Shown piece by piece: positions 47,804 to 56,640 of a stretch of 59,284 bases of DNA. Every line of letters starts with the position of its first letter. Positions within the stretch are counted from its first letter, which is position 1. The notes beneath the pieces were generated by a model. It did no database searches, had not been told where the DNA came from, and saw only the letters and a list, made by a program, of their open reading frames with translations. Source of the stretch: Porticoccaceae bacterium (GTDB taxonomy: Bacteria; Pseudomonadota; Gammaproteobacteria; Pseudomonadales; Porticoccaceae); NCBI GenBank assembly GCA_029212965.1, contig JARGOV010000013.1:3770-63053 (forward strand), written 5' to 3'. A program made the position numbers and the translations under genes.

Positions 47804-49147
47804 ATGCTATTGCGCAACTATTTGCTTACGGCTATTTTTTTACTGCCTGCTTCTCTTGTCAGTAGTGAGGACTTGTTGTCTGTCTATTCTGACGCAGTAG
47901 AGGGCGATCCTCGGTTAAAGATGGCCGAATCAAAGGTGGGTATTGGTAAAGCGCTTCAGCAACAGGCTGTGGGTAGCATGCTGCCTCAGTTACGCGGTAC
48001 GGGTTCATTTTCCGAGAACCGTCAAGACTTGGAGGAGGGCGACTTAAGCAACGGGGGTCGAGATAGCTTTGCCGGTGAGAAATACAGCTTGGTTTTGAGT
48101 CAAACCTTGTTCGACATGCCGAAGTATTTCTACTGGAAGAGCCAAAAACAGTTGAGCTCACAGTATGCGGCGGAACAAATCGAAGTAGAACAGCAGTTAA
48201 TGCTTGATGTGGTGATCGGTTATTTTGCAGTACTAGAGGCACAGGACTCTTTGACTCTTATCGGCCATGAAATTTCAGCGACCGAAAGTTTATTGCAACA
48301 AGTTGAGAGCCTTTATGAAAAAAAATTGACTCAAATAACGGAAGTGCTAGATGTGCGAGCCAGTTACGACGCTTTATTTGCAGATCAGGTCTCGGCAGAA
48401 AGTCAGGTGGCTATTGAGCGGCAAAAACTGCAAGAATTGACAGGTATGGGACTTGGTGAGTTGAGTCCGCTGCGTAACGATATTGAGTTTTTACCGGTGG
48501 AGGCCTCTCATGATGAATGGGTTGAAAAACTACTCGCACAAAATCCGACTTTAGTCAGTCTGCAGCGGGCTGTGATGGCGGAAGAATATAGCCTGAAAGA
48601 AAAGAAAGCGAGCCGTTTACCTGTTGTCGATTTACAGCTGAGCCATCAGAAAAGTGATATTGGCTACGAAAACTCGTCTAGACCTAAAACAACTACCGAC
48701 TATATTGGTGTGAATGTCGTGGTTCCTTTATTTACCAGTGGCGTTACCTCGGGGCGAATTAATGAAGTAGCACAGCGCCTTAATATGGCGCGTTACAATT
48801 ATGAAACAGAATACCGAGCACTCGTTAAGGAAGTGCGGGATGCCTTATTACAGGTCAATGCTAATGTCCGGCGTATAAGCGCTGCAGAGAAAGCTCTCGA
48901 ATCCTCAAAAAGAGCGCATCAGGCTATGTTGAAAGGTTTTACACTGGGCGCCGTGACAAGTGCCGATGTGCTTGATGCTCAACGTAATGTTTTTCGTACA
49001 CGCCGTGATTTGGATCAAGCACGTTACGGTTATGTGTTGAATCGTACGCGTTTGTTAAAAGCGAGCGGGATGGTTTCGGCTAACGAGTTAACACAAATTA
49101 ATAAGTGGTTAATTGCGCAACCAGGTCAGCCTATTCAACAGCCCTAA
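47804..49147 (+). CDS. TolC-family outer-membrane channel of type I secretion
   Basis: A 447-residue TolC/PrtF-type protein with a signal peptide (LLTAIFLLPASLVSS) and two OEP repeats: the first with DPRLKMAESKVGIGKALQQQAVGSMLPQL and SLVLSQTLFDMPKYFYWK, the second with NPTLVSLQRAVMAEEYSLKEKKASRLPVVDLQLS and VVVPLFTSGVTSGRINEVAQRL. The C-terminal GFTLGAVTSADVLDAQRNVFRTRRDLDQARYGYVLNRTRLL is family typical. It begins 6 bp after the adaptor gene, so the three genes form an operon. Confidence 0.94.
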   Translation: MLLRNYLLTAIFLLPASLVSSEDLLSVYSDAVEGDPRLKMAESKVGIGKALQQQAVGSMLPQLRGTGSFSENRQDLEEGDLSNGGRDSFAGEKYSLVLSQTLFDMPKYFYWKSQKQLSSQYAAEQIEVEQQLMLDVVIGYFAVLEAQDSLTLIGHEISATESLLQQVESLYEKKLTQITEVLDVRASYDALFADQVSAESQVAIERQKLQELTGMGLGELSPLRNDIEFLPVEASHDEWVEKLLAQNPTLVSLQRAVMAEEYSLKEKKASRLPVVDLQLSHQKSDIGYENSSRPKTTTDYIGVNVVVPLFTSGVTSGRINEVAQRLNMARYNYETEYRALVKEVRDALLQVNANVRRISAAEKALESSKRAHQAMLKGFTLGAVTSADVLDAQRNVFRTRRDLDQARYGYVLNRTRLLKASGMVSANELTQINKWLIAQPGQPIQQP

Positions 49148-49207
49148 AAACATTGGCATATTTGAGTCTAGGCTGTTTCTGGACATTAATTGGCGTAGGG
49201 ATATTTT

Positions 49208-50419
49208 GTGAATTTTAAGCATCAACAATCACTGAGTTTGTTGGTCGATGTCTCATCCCTGCGAGCCCCGCTGACCGGGGTCGGGCGTTATGTGCTGGAG
49301 ATTCTGACGCAACTCCCAGAGCAAGTTGAATTACGTGGCTTTAATGATTATCGATGCTACGAGCCGCCAGCCTTGAACGGCTTTTTAAGATCATTTGATG
49401 AGCCGGAAAGCGATTCTGTTTGTCATCAGCCTCCCTCCCAGTCAAGGCTTCGACCGCTCGCAAAGCAGGCCTTGAAGCGTGTTCCTGGTTCGAGGCAGTT
49501 AAGAACTCGATTACTGGATAAGCGTATTAGGGATTGCCTGGCTCTGAATGGGGAGAGCGTTTATTGGCAACCGAACTTTATTCTCGGTAAATCAAAAGCG
49601 CCATCCATAGTGACAGCCTATGACCTGTCCCATGTGCGTTTTCCCGATTTTCACCCTTCCGAGCGTCTTATCTGGTTGCAGAGGGAGCTTGCCCAAAGCC
49701 TTGATAGGTCGGATCACATTATGACTGTGTCGGCGTTCAGTAAGGCAGAAATTATGAATGTTTATGGGGTTCCTGCTGAGAAAATTAGCGTCGTCTATCC
49801 TGGTGTCTCGAATGATTTTCATCAGACATACAGCGTTGACAAGTTAGCGGTGCTTAAAAAGAAGTACGGGTTGCCCGCTCAGTATTTGTTGTCATTAGGC
49901 ACTTTTGAACCTCGAAAAAACTTGAAAAACCTAGTCCGAGCTTACGCAAGGTTACCGCCTTGCTTGCGTAAATGTTACCCACTAGTGCTGGCGGGAGGAC
50001 AAGGGTGGAAGCATAGAGAGACTGATAGGCTGATTAGGCAGCTGCAGAGCAGAGGTGAGTTAATAAGGTTGGGATATGTTGATCAGTGGGACTTGCCATT
50101 GCTATATCAGAGTGCAAGTGCATTTGCTTATGTCTCGTTTTACGAAGGTTTTGGTATGCCAGTAGCAGAAGCGATGGCCAGTGGTACACCTGTCATTACT
50201 TCAGTAAATAGTAGCATGGAAGAGGTTGCCTTAGGATGTGCGCAGTTAGTGGAAGCAGACGAGGTGGACAGTATTACGGCGGGTCTGTCCTACGTGTTAG
50301 AAAATGCCAGCTCTCTGCATGCGCGTTGCGACAAAGCTCGGAAGCTAAGCACGAAGTACAGTTGGGTACTATCTGCAGAAAAACTGGTCAATATTGTGCG
50401 TAAAATTAATGTGAAATAA
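49208..50419 (+). CDS. Glycosyltransferase family 4 (GT-B)
   Basis: A 403-residue GT-B enzyme. The N-terminal half starts SLLVDVSSLRAPLTGVGRYVLEIL, as in mannosyl/rhamnosyltransferases of polysaccharide clusters; the donor-binding half has LSLGTFEPRKNLKNLVRAY and the EX7E motif E313-E321 in YEGFGMPVAEAMASGTPVITS. It starts with GTG at 49208. With gmd/rmd next to it, a GDP-linked sugar such as D-rhamnose or mannose is a reasonable donor guess. It lies 60 bp after the TolC-type gene on the same strand. Confidence 0.9.
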   Translation: MNFKHQQSLSLLVDVSSLRAPLTGVGRYVLEILTQLPEQVELRGFNDYRCYEPPALNGFLRSFDEPESDSVCHQPPSQSRLRPLAKQALKRVPGSRQLRTRLLDKRIRDCLALNGESVYWQPNFILGKSKAPSIVTAYDLSHVRFPDFHPSERLIWLQRELAQSLDRSDHIMTVSAFSKAEIMNVYGVPAEKISVVYPGVSNDFHQTYSVDKLAVLKKKYGLPAQYLLSLGTFEPRKNLKNLVRAYARLPPCLRKCYPLVLAGGQGWKHRETDRLIRQLQSRGELIRLGYVDQWDLPLLYQSASAFAYVSFYEGFGMPVAEAMASGTPVITSVNSSMEEVALGCAQLVEADEVDSITAGLSYVLENASSLHARCDKARKLSTKYSWVLSAEKLVNIVRKINVK

Positions 50420-50472
50420 AGGCTGTTTTTCGTATTAAGCACAGCAACGAAAACGGTATGATTTAATTTGGG

Positions 50473-51528
50473 ATGGAAATAGCAATAGTGAAAAAAGCAA
50501 TTATTACCGGTATTACAGGTCAGGATGGTGCGTATTTGACTGAGCTCCTACTGGCGAAAGGCTACAAAGTTTTTGGTACATATCGGCGCACAAGTTCTGT
50601 CAATCTATGGCGTTTAGAGTGGCTGGGTATTGATCAGCATCCAAATTTGGAACTTATTGAGCATGATCTGACGGATCTTGGCAATAGCATACGTCTGTTG
50701 GAATACGCCGAGCCGGACGAGTTATATAATCTTGCGGCACAAAGTTTTGTCGGTGTTTCTTTCGAGCAACCACAAACAACGGCGCAAATATCAGGCATCG
50801 GTGTTTTAAACTTGCTTGAGGCGGTGAGGATTGTCGATAAATCGATAAAGTTCTATCAGGCGAGCACGTCGGAGCAATACGGGAAAGTTCAGGCGATACC
50901 CCAGGATGAAAACACGCCTTTTTATCCACGCAGCCCCTACGCTGTGGCAAAGCTGTTCGCACATTGGTCGGTGATTAATTATCGCGAGTCATACGATATG
51001 TTTGCCAGCAACGGTATTTTATTTAATCATGAGTCGCCTTTGCGGGGGCGTGAGTTTGTTACACGAAAAATAACCCATAAAGTCGCAGCTATAGCCAATG
51101 GTGACACTGCGCCATTAGAACTGGGTAATCTTGATGCTAAGCGCGACTGGGGATACGCCCGGGAATATGTTGAGGGCATTCACAAAATCATTCAGCACGA
51201 TAGACCCGATACTTTTGTTCTTTCATCTAACCAATTGCACAGTGTGCGAGAGTTTGTTGAATTATCGTTTGCGGCTACCGATACCTCTATTGAATGGCGC
51301 GGTACTGATGCGTCTGAAAGAGGCTATGATACTGCTTCAGGTCAATTACTGGTTCAGGTGAATCCAAAGTTTTACCGCCCCGCAGAAGTAGAGCTACTGA
51401 TTGGTGACTACTCAAAAGCTGAGCGAGTACTTAATTGGCGACCGGAAACCAGCTTGAAAGCATTGTCAGCGATGATGGTTGCCAGTGACCTGGAAGACCT
51501 GCAAGCAGGGCAGCCTAAAAAATGGTAG
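50473..51528 (+). CDS. gmd: GDP-mannose 4,6-dehydratase
   Basis: A 351-residue extended SDR converting GDP-mannose to GDP-4-keto-6-deoxymannose. The NADP motif [15 protein letters not shown] is at 13-27, the arginine-rich [16 protein letters not shown] follows, and the catalytic set is in STSEQYGKV (131-139) with Y156 and K160 in SPYAVAK. The [17 protein letters not shown] segment is specific for Gmd. Start may be ATG 50473 or GTG 50488. Its stop overlaps the rmd start by 7 bp, so the two steps are translated together. Confidence 0.95.
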   Translation: MEIAIVKKAIITGITGQDGAYLTELLLAKGYKVFGTYRRTSSVNLWRLEWLGIDQHPNLELIEHDLTDLGNSIRLLEYAEPDELYNLAAQSFVGVSFEQPQTTAQISGIGVLNLLEAVRIVDKSIKFYQASTSEQYGKVQAIPQDENTPFYPRSPYAVAKLFAHWSVINYRESYDMFASNGILFNHESPLRGREFVTRKITHKVAAIANGDTAPLELGNLDAKRDWGYAREYVEGIHKIIQHDRPDTFVLSSNQLHSVREFVELSFAATDTSIEWRGTDASERGYDTASGQLLVQVNPKFYRPAEVELLIGDYSKAERVLNWRPETSLKALSAMMVASDLEDLQAGQPKKW

Positions 51529-52388
51529 CGAACGAAAATAAGGTATGGGTTGTTGGTGCGAATAGCTTTACAGGCGCCTATCTGGTCGCCGCATTGCAGC
51601 AGTCGGGCTATTTAGTTGATACCACTAAGGTGGATATTACCTGTGCTTCTCAAGTGGCTGAAACTGTTCGCAGTATTTGCCCTGATTATGTCATCAATCT
51701 CGCCGCGATTAGTTTTGTGCCTGAGGGGGAAAATGCATCAGTGTACGGGGTAAACACGTTTGGCCCTCAGTATATTCTCGATGCGTGTTTGGCCTTGCAG
51801 TCTCGACCTCGTAAGATAGTTCTTGCCAGTAGTGCGAGTATTTATGGCGTACAGGCTAACGATAAAATCAGCGAGACGTGCCGGCCTAACCCCGTTGATC
51901 ACTATGGTTGCAGTAAATGGGCGATGGAGCAAATAGCCAATACCTATAAAGATGAACTCAATATTTTGATCACGCGCCCCTTTAACTATACTGGCTTAGG
52001 TCAGGATGAGAAATTTCTTATTCCCAAAATAGTCCGGCATTATAAAAATAAAGCGGCTACATTGCAGCTTGGCAATCTTAATGTTTCCAGAGATTTTTCA
52101 AATGTTCGTTGGATTGCTCAGGTTTACGTGGCGTTGCTAGCGCTAGAGAATGAAGAGCAGCACATCGTTAACCTCTGTTCAGGTGAAATGAGTAGCATCG
52201 ATGAGGTCTTGGAGGTTGTGCGTCGCTTAACGGGCGTCAACCTTCGTATTCAATCCAGTAAAGCCCACGTTCGCGCGGCAGATATCGTTCGCCAGTGCGG
52301 TAATAATGAGCGCTTATACCAAATGCTCCCGACCTTACCGCGCCCTATTACTATTAGCGATACATTAAAAGAAATGGTGTTGGGCTAA
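51522..52388 (+). CDS. rmd: GDP-6-deoxy-D-mannose (GDP-D-rhamnose) reductase, Rmd-like
   Basis: A 288-residue SDR. The cofactor motif [15 protein letters not shown] starts at residue 11; catalytic residues are S103/S104 in LASSASIYG and Y128, K132 in [32 protein letters not shown] is close to the RPFNHTGPGQ of Rmd/GDP-4-keto-6-deoxymannose reductases. Paired with gmd it should give GDP-D-rhamnose; the 6-deoxy-D-talose epimer cannot be excluded. It is shorter and unlike bifunctional GDP-fucose synthase. Its stop overlaps wzm by one base. Confidence 0.85.
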   Translation: MVANENKVWVVGANSFTGAYLVAALQQSGYLVDTTKVDITCASQVAETVRSICPDYVINLAAISFVPEGENASVYGVNTFGPQYILDACLALQSRPRKIVLASSASIYGVQANDKISETCRPNPVDHYGCSKWAMEQIANTYKDELNILITRPFNYTGLGQDEKFLIPKIVRHYKNKAATLQLGNLNVSRDFSNVRWIAQVYVALLALENEEQHIVNLCSGEMSSIDEVLEVVRRLTGVNLRIQSSKAHVRAADIVRQCGNNERLYQMLPTLPRPITISDTLKEMVLG

Positions 52389-53188
52389 TGGAGGAGGGGC
52401 ATTTAAAGAGGATTTGGCATTACCGCGAATTTATCGTTAGCAGTGTCAAGCGTGAATATCAGTCTAAGTATCAGGGTTCGTTATTGGGGTCGACTTGGGC
52501 CGTACTTAATCCGCTGGCAATGATTTTTGTGTATGCAGTGGTGTTTTCAAAAATCATGCAAGCGCGATTGCCCGATAGCAGCTCGACATTTTCTTACAGT
52601 ATTTACCTCTGTGCAGGTATGCTAACCTGGAGTTTGTTTGCTGAAATTATAGGGCGTGGGCAAACAATTTATCTTGAAAATGCGAACATTATTAAAAAAC
52701 TAAAATTTCCTATCGGTGCTCTTCCCGTTATTATGCTGCTGAATGCGGCATTGAATTTCTCAATTATATTTACCATTTTCATTGCTTTTCTTTTGGTCAG
52801 TGGCAATTTTCCTGGCTGGATGATTCTTTTTTTCTTTCCCGTGTTGCTTGTGCAGTTGATTTTTGCGATGGGTCTGGGTTTAACCTTGGGCGTATTAAAT
52901 GTTTTTTTTCGCGATGTTGGTCAGCTGTTTGTTATTGTTTTACAGTTTTGGTTTTGGTTGACCCCCATCGTTTACCCGGCTGAAATATTGCCCGCCTCAA
53001 TCGCAACCTACCTGCTCGAATTAAACCCTATGGCCGCGATAATTCGGTCTTATCAGGGTATTTTTGTCTATAGTGCAAGCCCCGATTGGCAGGGTTTAAT
53101 GACGCCCCTTTTTCTTGGGTTTCTCCTCTGTTTGCTGGCGATGAGGTTGTTCACGAAGTACGGTGATGAAATTGTGGACGAACTGTAA
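52388..53188 (+). CDS. wzm: Polysaccharide ABC transporter permease Wzm
   Basis: A 266-residue ABC-2 type inner-membrane permease with about six membrane helices. The amphipathic N-terminus VSSVKREYQSKYQGSLLGSTWAVLNPL is the classic Wzm/RfbA pattern, and NIIKKLKFPIGALPV and NVFFRDVGQLFVIVLQFWFWLTPIVYP follow. It exports complete undecaprenyl-linked polysaccharide across the inner membrane together with Wzt. It overlaps both rmd and wzt by single bases (TAATG). Confidence 0.95.
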   Translation: MEEGHLKRIWHYREFIVSSVKREYQSKYQGSLLGSTWAVLNPLAMIFVYAVVFSKIMQARLPDSSSTFSYSIYLCAGMLTWSLFAEIIGRGQTIYLENANIIKKLKFPIGALPVIMLLNAALNFSIIFTIFIAFLLVSGNFPGWMILFFFPVLLVQLIFAMGLGLTLGVLNVFFRDVGQLFVIVLQFWFWLTPIVYPAEILPASIATYLLELNPMAAIIRSYQGIFVYSASPDWQGLMTPLFLGFLLCLLAMRLFTKYGDEIVDEL

Positions 53189-54414
53189 TGAGCGTTATCA
53201 AGGTTGAAGCCATCGGCAAAGCCTACAAACAATATTCGAATCGCTGGGGTCGACTGCTGGAATGGCTGCCCTTTTCCTCAGCGGTACACCACCAGCTCAA
53301 ATGGGCGTTGCGCGATGTGAGCTTTAGCGTTGGTGCCGGGGAGGCTGTCGGCATTGTCGGTTTGAATGGCGCTGGTAAAAGCACACTGCTTAAGATCTTG
53401 AGTGGTACAACTCGTCCTAGCACGGGTGAAATGAGCGTTGCTGGTAGAGTTTCAGCGTTACTTGAGCTGGGTATGGGTTTTCATCCCGATTTTACCGGTC
53501 GACAAAATGTGCTCATGTCGGGCCTATTGTCGGGAATAGCTCAGGAAGAGCTTTACCGCTTAATGCCAGCGATTGAGGCCTTCGCTGAGATTGGCGATTA
53601 TTTTGATCGACCATTGCGTGTTTATTCAAGCGGTATGCAAATGCGGTTGGCCTTTAGTGTGGCAACGATTAAACGGCCAGATGTCCTTATTATCGATGAA
53701 GCTCTATCGGTAGGCGACGCGTATTTTCAACATAAAAGTTTTGATCGTATACGCGAGCTTCGTACACAAGGTACAACCCTCTTGTTTGTTTCTCACGACA
53801 AAGGAGCTATACAGTCTATCTGCGATCGCGTCCTATTACTTGAGCAGGGAGCGGTTGCTATGGTCGGCGGACCTGAGCAAGTCATGGATTTTTACAATGC
53901 ACGTATTGCTGAACGTGAAAATCAGACAGTCCGTCAGGAAAGAAATGAGCAGGGCCAGGTACAAACAATATCCGGCACTGGCGAAGCGCGGCTGGTGGAC
54001 TTTTCGTTATTGAATGAAGCGGGTGAAAGAATTGAAGTTGCCCATGTTGGTCAGCGTCTGGTGCTTTCTGTCACGGCTGAAGTGTTTCAGGACTTGCCTG
54101 AATTAGTATTGGGGTATGTCATTAAAGACCGACTAGGTCAATCGATTTTTGGCACCAATACCCACCGCTTAAAGGAAGACTTAAAGGACCTTCGCAAAGG
54201 AGAGACAGTCCAGTTTACTTTTGATTTTATCCTGAATCTTGGTGAAGGCAATTATTCGATTGCGTTAGCGCTACATACCGCAGATACCCATCTGGCCAAT
54301 AATTTTGAATGGCGCGATTTGGCTTTAGTTTTCAATGTAGTCAACTTGCACCAACAGCCCTTTGTCGGCGTGGCTTGGTTGCCCCCCACTTTGAGATGTC
54401 AGCGTAATGGATGA
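53188..54414 (+). CDS. wzt: Polysaccharide ABC transporter ATPase Wzt with C-terminal substrate-recognition domain
   Basis: A 408-residue ATPase: Walker A GLNGAGKST at 58-66, the Wzt-type LLELGMGFHPDFTGRQNV at 91-108, signature SSGMQMRL at 147-154 and Walker B VLIIDEA at 166-172. After residue 260 comes a C-terminal beta-sandwich-like domain (to about 400). In E. coli O9a this domain binds the capped non-reducing end of the polymer and makes export depend on chain termination; its presence here suggests the same coupling. The gene ends 8 bp inside the methyltransferase gene. Confidence 0.94.
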   Translation: MSVIKVEAIGKAYKQYSNRWGRLLEWLPFSSAVHHQLKWALRDVSFSVGAGEAVGIVGLNGAGKSTLLKILSGTTRPSTGEMSVAGRVSALLELGMGFHPDFTGRQNVLMSGLLSGIAQEELYRLMPAIEAFAEIGDYFDRPLRVYSSGMQMRLAFSVATIKRPDVLIIDEALSVGDAYFQHKSFDRIRELRTQGTTLLFVSHDKGAIQSICDRVLLLEQGAVAMVGGPEQVMDFYNARIAERENQTVRQERNEQGQVQTISGTGEARLVDFSLLNEAGERIEVAHVGQRLVLSVTAEVFQDLPELVLGYVIKDRLGQSIFGTNTHRLKEDLKDLRKGETVQFTFDFILNLGEGNYSIALALHTADTHLANNFEWRDLALVFNVVNLHQQPFVGVAWLPPTLRCQRNG

Positions 54415-55435
54415 TTTTTACCAGGCTTTCGAAAATAAATTTAGGGGTGATCGTGAGCTTATTAAAAACCGCCTTTCTGTTTATCTTCACTTTATTCAAC
54501 CCCTAAAAAGTCTCTATCCGGATAGCCCGGTTATTGACTTGGGTTGTGGACGAGGTGAATGGCTTGAATTACTCGGTGAATATGGAGGATTTACGCCCCG
54601 CGGTGTTGACCTTAGTGCGGCAATGCTCAACAACGCCAAAGTGCAGGGTTTATTGGTTGAGCAGCAAGATGCCCTGGTTTGCCTAAAAGCATTGCCTGAC
54701 GGTAGTCAAAGTATCGTTAGTGGCTTTCACATTGCAGAACATCTCGAATTTATTGAGTTACAAACGCTTGTAGGTGAGGCTCATAGGGTATTAAAGCCGG
54801 GTGGTTTGCTAATTCTTGAGACGCCAAACCCAGAAAACATCATAGTCGGTACTACCAGTTTTTACATGGACCCCACCCACCTGCAACCACTGCCGCCCGA
54901 CTTATTAGAATTTCTTGCGGCTTATGCCGGTTTTTGTCGTGTCAAAATAATTCGTTTACAAGAGCCCTACAATTTAGACCGTCATGGACAGGTAACACTG
55001 TTGAACGTTCTGGATGGTGTGAGTCCTGACTACGCAGTCGTTGCACAGAAGCAGGCTGACTCCACTTCCTTGGCGTTATTTGATCAGCCTTTTGACGATG
55101 ATTATGGTTTGACGCTATCAGCCCTTGCCACTAGGTTTAACTTGGAACAAAGTAGTAGGTCGGCGCAGGCTGATGAGCGTTATCAGGAAATAAGTCATAC
55201 CAATCGAGAGCTTGCTGAAGGCCACAGTCACTTAGCTGAAAATTACAGCCACTTAGTTGAGCAGCTTCATCGGCTTGACGAAAGTCATCAGGGTCTCATG
55301 CGGAGATTGCAGTACTTAGAAAATCAAACAGTCGCCGCACTGACACGAGAAGCAGATTTGCTATCGAGTAAATCCTGGCGTTACACCCAGATTTTACGGC
55401 GTATAGCTAATTGGTTTAGAACCGAGGATAAGTAG
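54407..55435 (+). CDS. SAM-dependent methyltransferase with C-terminal coiled coil, possible chain terminator
   Basis: A 342-residue protein. A class I methyltransferase domain fills about 1-215: motif I is VIDLGCGRGEW at 42-52, followed by GFHIAEHL (106-113), LKPGGLLILETPNPEN (129-144) and PTHLQPLPP (156-164). From about 236 to 320 the sequence is helical and coiled-coil-like, with quasi-repeats of the type LAE-HSHLAENYSHLVEQL. The end, SKSWRYTQILRR, is common at the C-terminus of polysaccharide-cluster enzymes. Methyltransferase plus coiled coil beside Wzt recalls WbdD of E. coli O8/O9a, but no kinase domain is seen. Confidence 0.88.
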   Translation: MDDFYQAFENKFRGDRELIKNRLSVYLHFIQPLKSLYPDSPVIDLGCGRGEWLELLGEYGGFTPRGVDLSAAMLNNAKVQGLLVEQQDALVCLKALPDGSQSIVSGFHIAEHLEFIELQTLVGEAHRVLKPGGLLILETPNPENIIVGTTSFYMDPTHLQPLPPDLLEFLAAYAGFCRVKIIRLQEPYNLDRHGQVTLLNVLDGVSPDYAVVAQKQADSTSLALFDQPFDDDYGLTLSALATRFNLEQSSRSAQADERYQEISHTNRELAEGHSHLAENYSHLVEQLHRLDESHQGLMRRLQYLENQTVAALTREADLLSSKSWRYTQILRRIANWFRTEDK

Positions 55436-55437
55436 TA

Positions 55438-56631
55438 ATGAAATTGCTGCTATTGTGTACTTATCCTTACTCTAATGGTCGTCATGGTGGCCAAATTAGA
55501 GTGGCTAATTTAGTCGATTGCTATCGCAGCGCTGGCTTCCTTGTCGAAGTTGCCGGGGTATTAGGCAGTGCTAATTATCCAAAGTCAGAGGGTTTTGTTG
55601 CTTTCCCGGGGCTGCAAGCCCTGTCTGGGGTACTTGAAAACCCTTTTTTAATGGAAGATGCTGCCCTTGCACAGCTGTTTGTAGATAACGATAGCTACTA
55701 TTGCCAGTTGGCCGAAAAAATTCAGTCGGAGCCCGATGTGATTCACGTTGAGCAGCCTTGGTTGTTTGGTTTCGTGCGGCGCTTAGTGGTGGACAAGGGC
55801 TGGCGAAAAACCAAAATACTCTACGGTTCACAAAATATTGAATACCAGCTAAAGGCTAAAATCCTGGCCCCGCATTTACCTCCTGCTAAGCTCGAAAAGC
55901 ACGTAGACAAAGTCAAACAATTAGAGTCTGAGGCAACGCTTCAGGCTGATGCTGTTGTCTGTGTTTCTGAACACGACCTGCAATGGACTCGGCAAAGAAC
56001 ACAGGCCCCATCTATAGTGGCGGCTAACGGTGTAAGCCCCTGGACGGTAACCAGCAAGGGTATTGATGCTGCTAATAAAATTTCAGGATGTCGAAAGTTC
56101 GCTCTGTTTTGCGCCAGTGCTCATCCGCCGAATATGGAAGGTTTTTTTGAATTACTGAGTAATGGTTTTGGGAGCTTGTCGCAAGACCAGAGTCTTGTTA
56201 TCGCGGGTAGTGCTGGGCCAGCTATAACGAATGACGCCCGTTTGGCGACCTCTGCTCGGCTTGCAGAGCGGGTCGTGAGTGCCGGTATTGTCGAGAATGA
56301 TTGTCTCGGTGGGTTGCTGGAAACAACGCACTGCACAGTTCTTCCGGTTACCCAGGGTGGAGGCACCAATCTTAAAACGGCAGAAGCGTTGTGGGCGGGG
56401 CGATTTATCGTCTCGACAACGACGGCTATGCGAGGTTTTGAACAGTTTATCGGTAGTCCGGGTGTGTTTGTGTCAGACAAGCCAGCAGGGTTTAAACAGA
56501 ATTTACGTCTGGCGATGGCCGCGCCGCCGCTGCGTTTAAGTTGTGAAGACCTCAAAAAGAGGGAGGTTGTTTTATGGTCACATACCCTCCAAAACTTGCC
56601 TCAGTTTATTATGGAGAGCTTCAAGTGTTAG
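55438..56631 (+). CDS. Glycosyltransferase, GT4-like
   Basis: A 397-residue GT-B-like enzyme. The N-terminus MKLLLLCTYPYSNGRHGGQIRVANLVDCYRSAG (in part) is an acceptor-side Rossmann start with a Gly-rich loop; the donor side has ASAHPPNMEGFFELL and VLPVTQGGGTNLKTAEALWAGRFIVSTTTAMRG, similar to GT4 enzymes that use GGGTxxK in place of the usual EX7E glycine loop. Donor and acceptor are unknown. It starts 2 bp after the methyltransferase stop, in the same operon. Confidence 0.87.
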   Translation: MKLLLLCTYPYSNGRHGGQIRVANLVDCYRSAGFLVEVAGVLGSANYPKSEGFVAFPGLQALSGVLENPFLMEDAALAQLFVDNDSYYCQLAEKIQSEPDVIHVEQPWLFGFVRRLVVDKGWRKTKILYGSQNIEYQLKAKILAPHLPPAKLEKHVDKVKQLESEATLQADAVVCVSEHDLQWTRQRTQAPSIVAANGVSPWTVTSKGIDAANKISGCRKFALFCASAHPPNMEGFFELLSNGFGSLSQDQSLVIAGSAGPAITNDARLATSARLAERVVSAGIVENDCLGGLLETTHCTVLPVTQGGGTNLKTAEALWAGRFIVSTTTAMRGFEQFIGSPGVFVSDKPAGFKQNLRLAMAAPPLRLSCEDLKKREVVLWSHTLQNLPQFIMESFKC

Positions 56632-56640
56632 AGGCGGTTA

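Noticed and set aside
47798-49207. A search for a type I secretion substrate (RTX GGxGxDxxx repeats) around the exporter
   Set aside because: No frame in 44472-59284 shows the nonapeptide repeats or a C-terminal secretion signal outside the listed genes.
50427-50453. Inverted repeat TTTTCGT/ACGAAAA between the first glycosyltransferase and gmd
   Set aside because: Only seven A/T-rich pairs with a 13-nt loop and no T-run after it; not a credible terminator.
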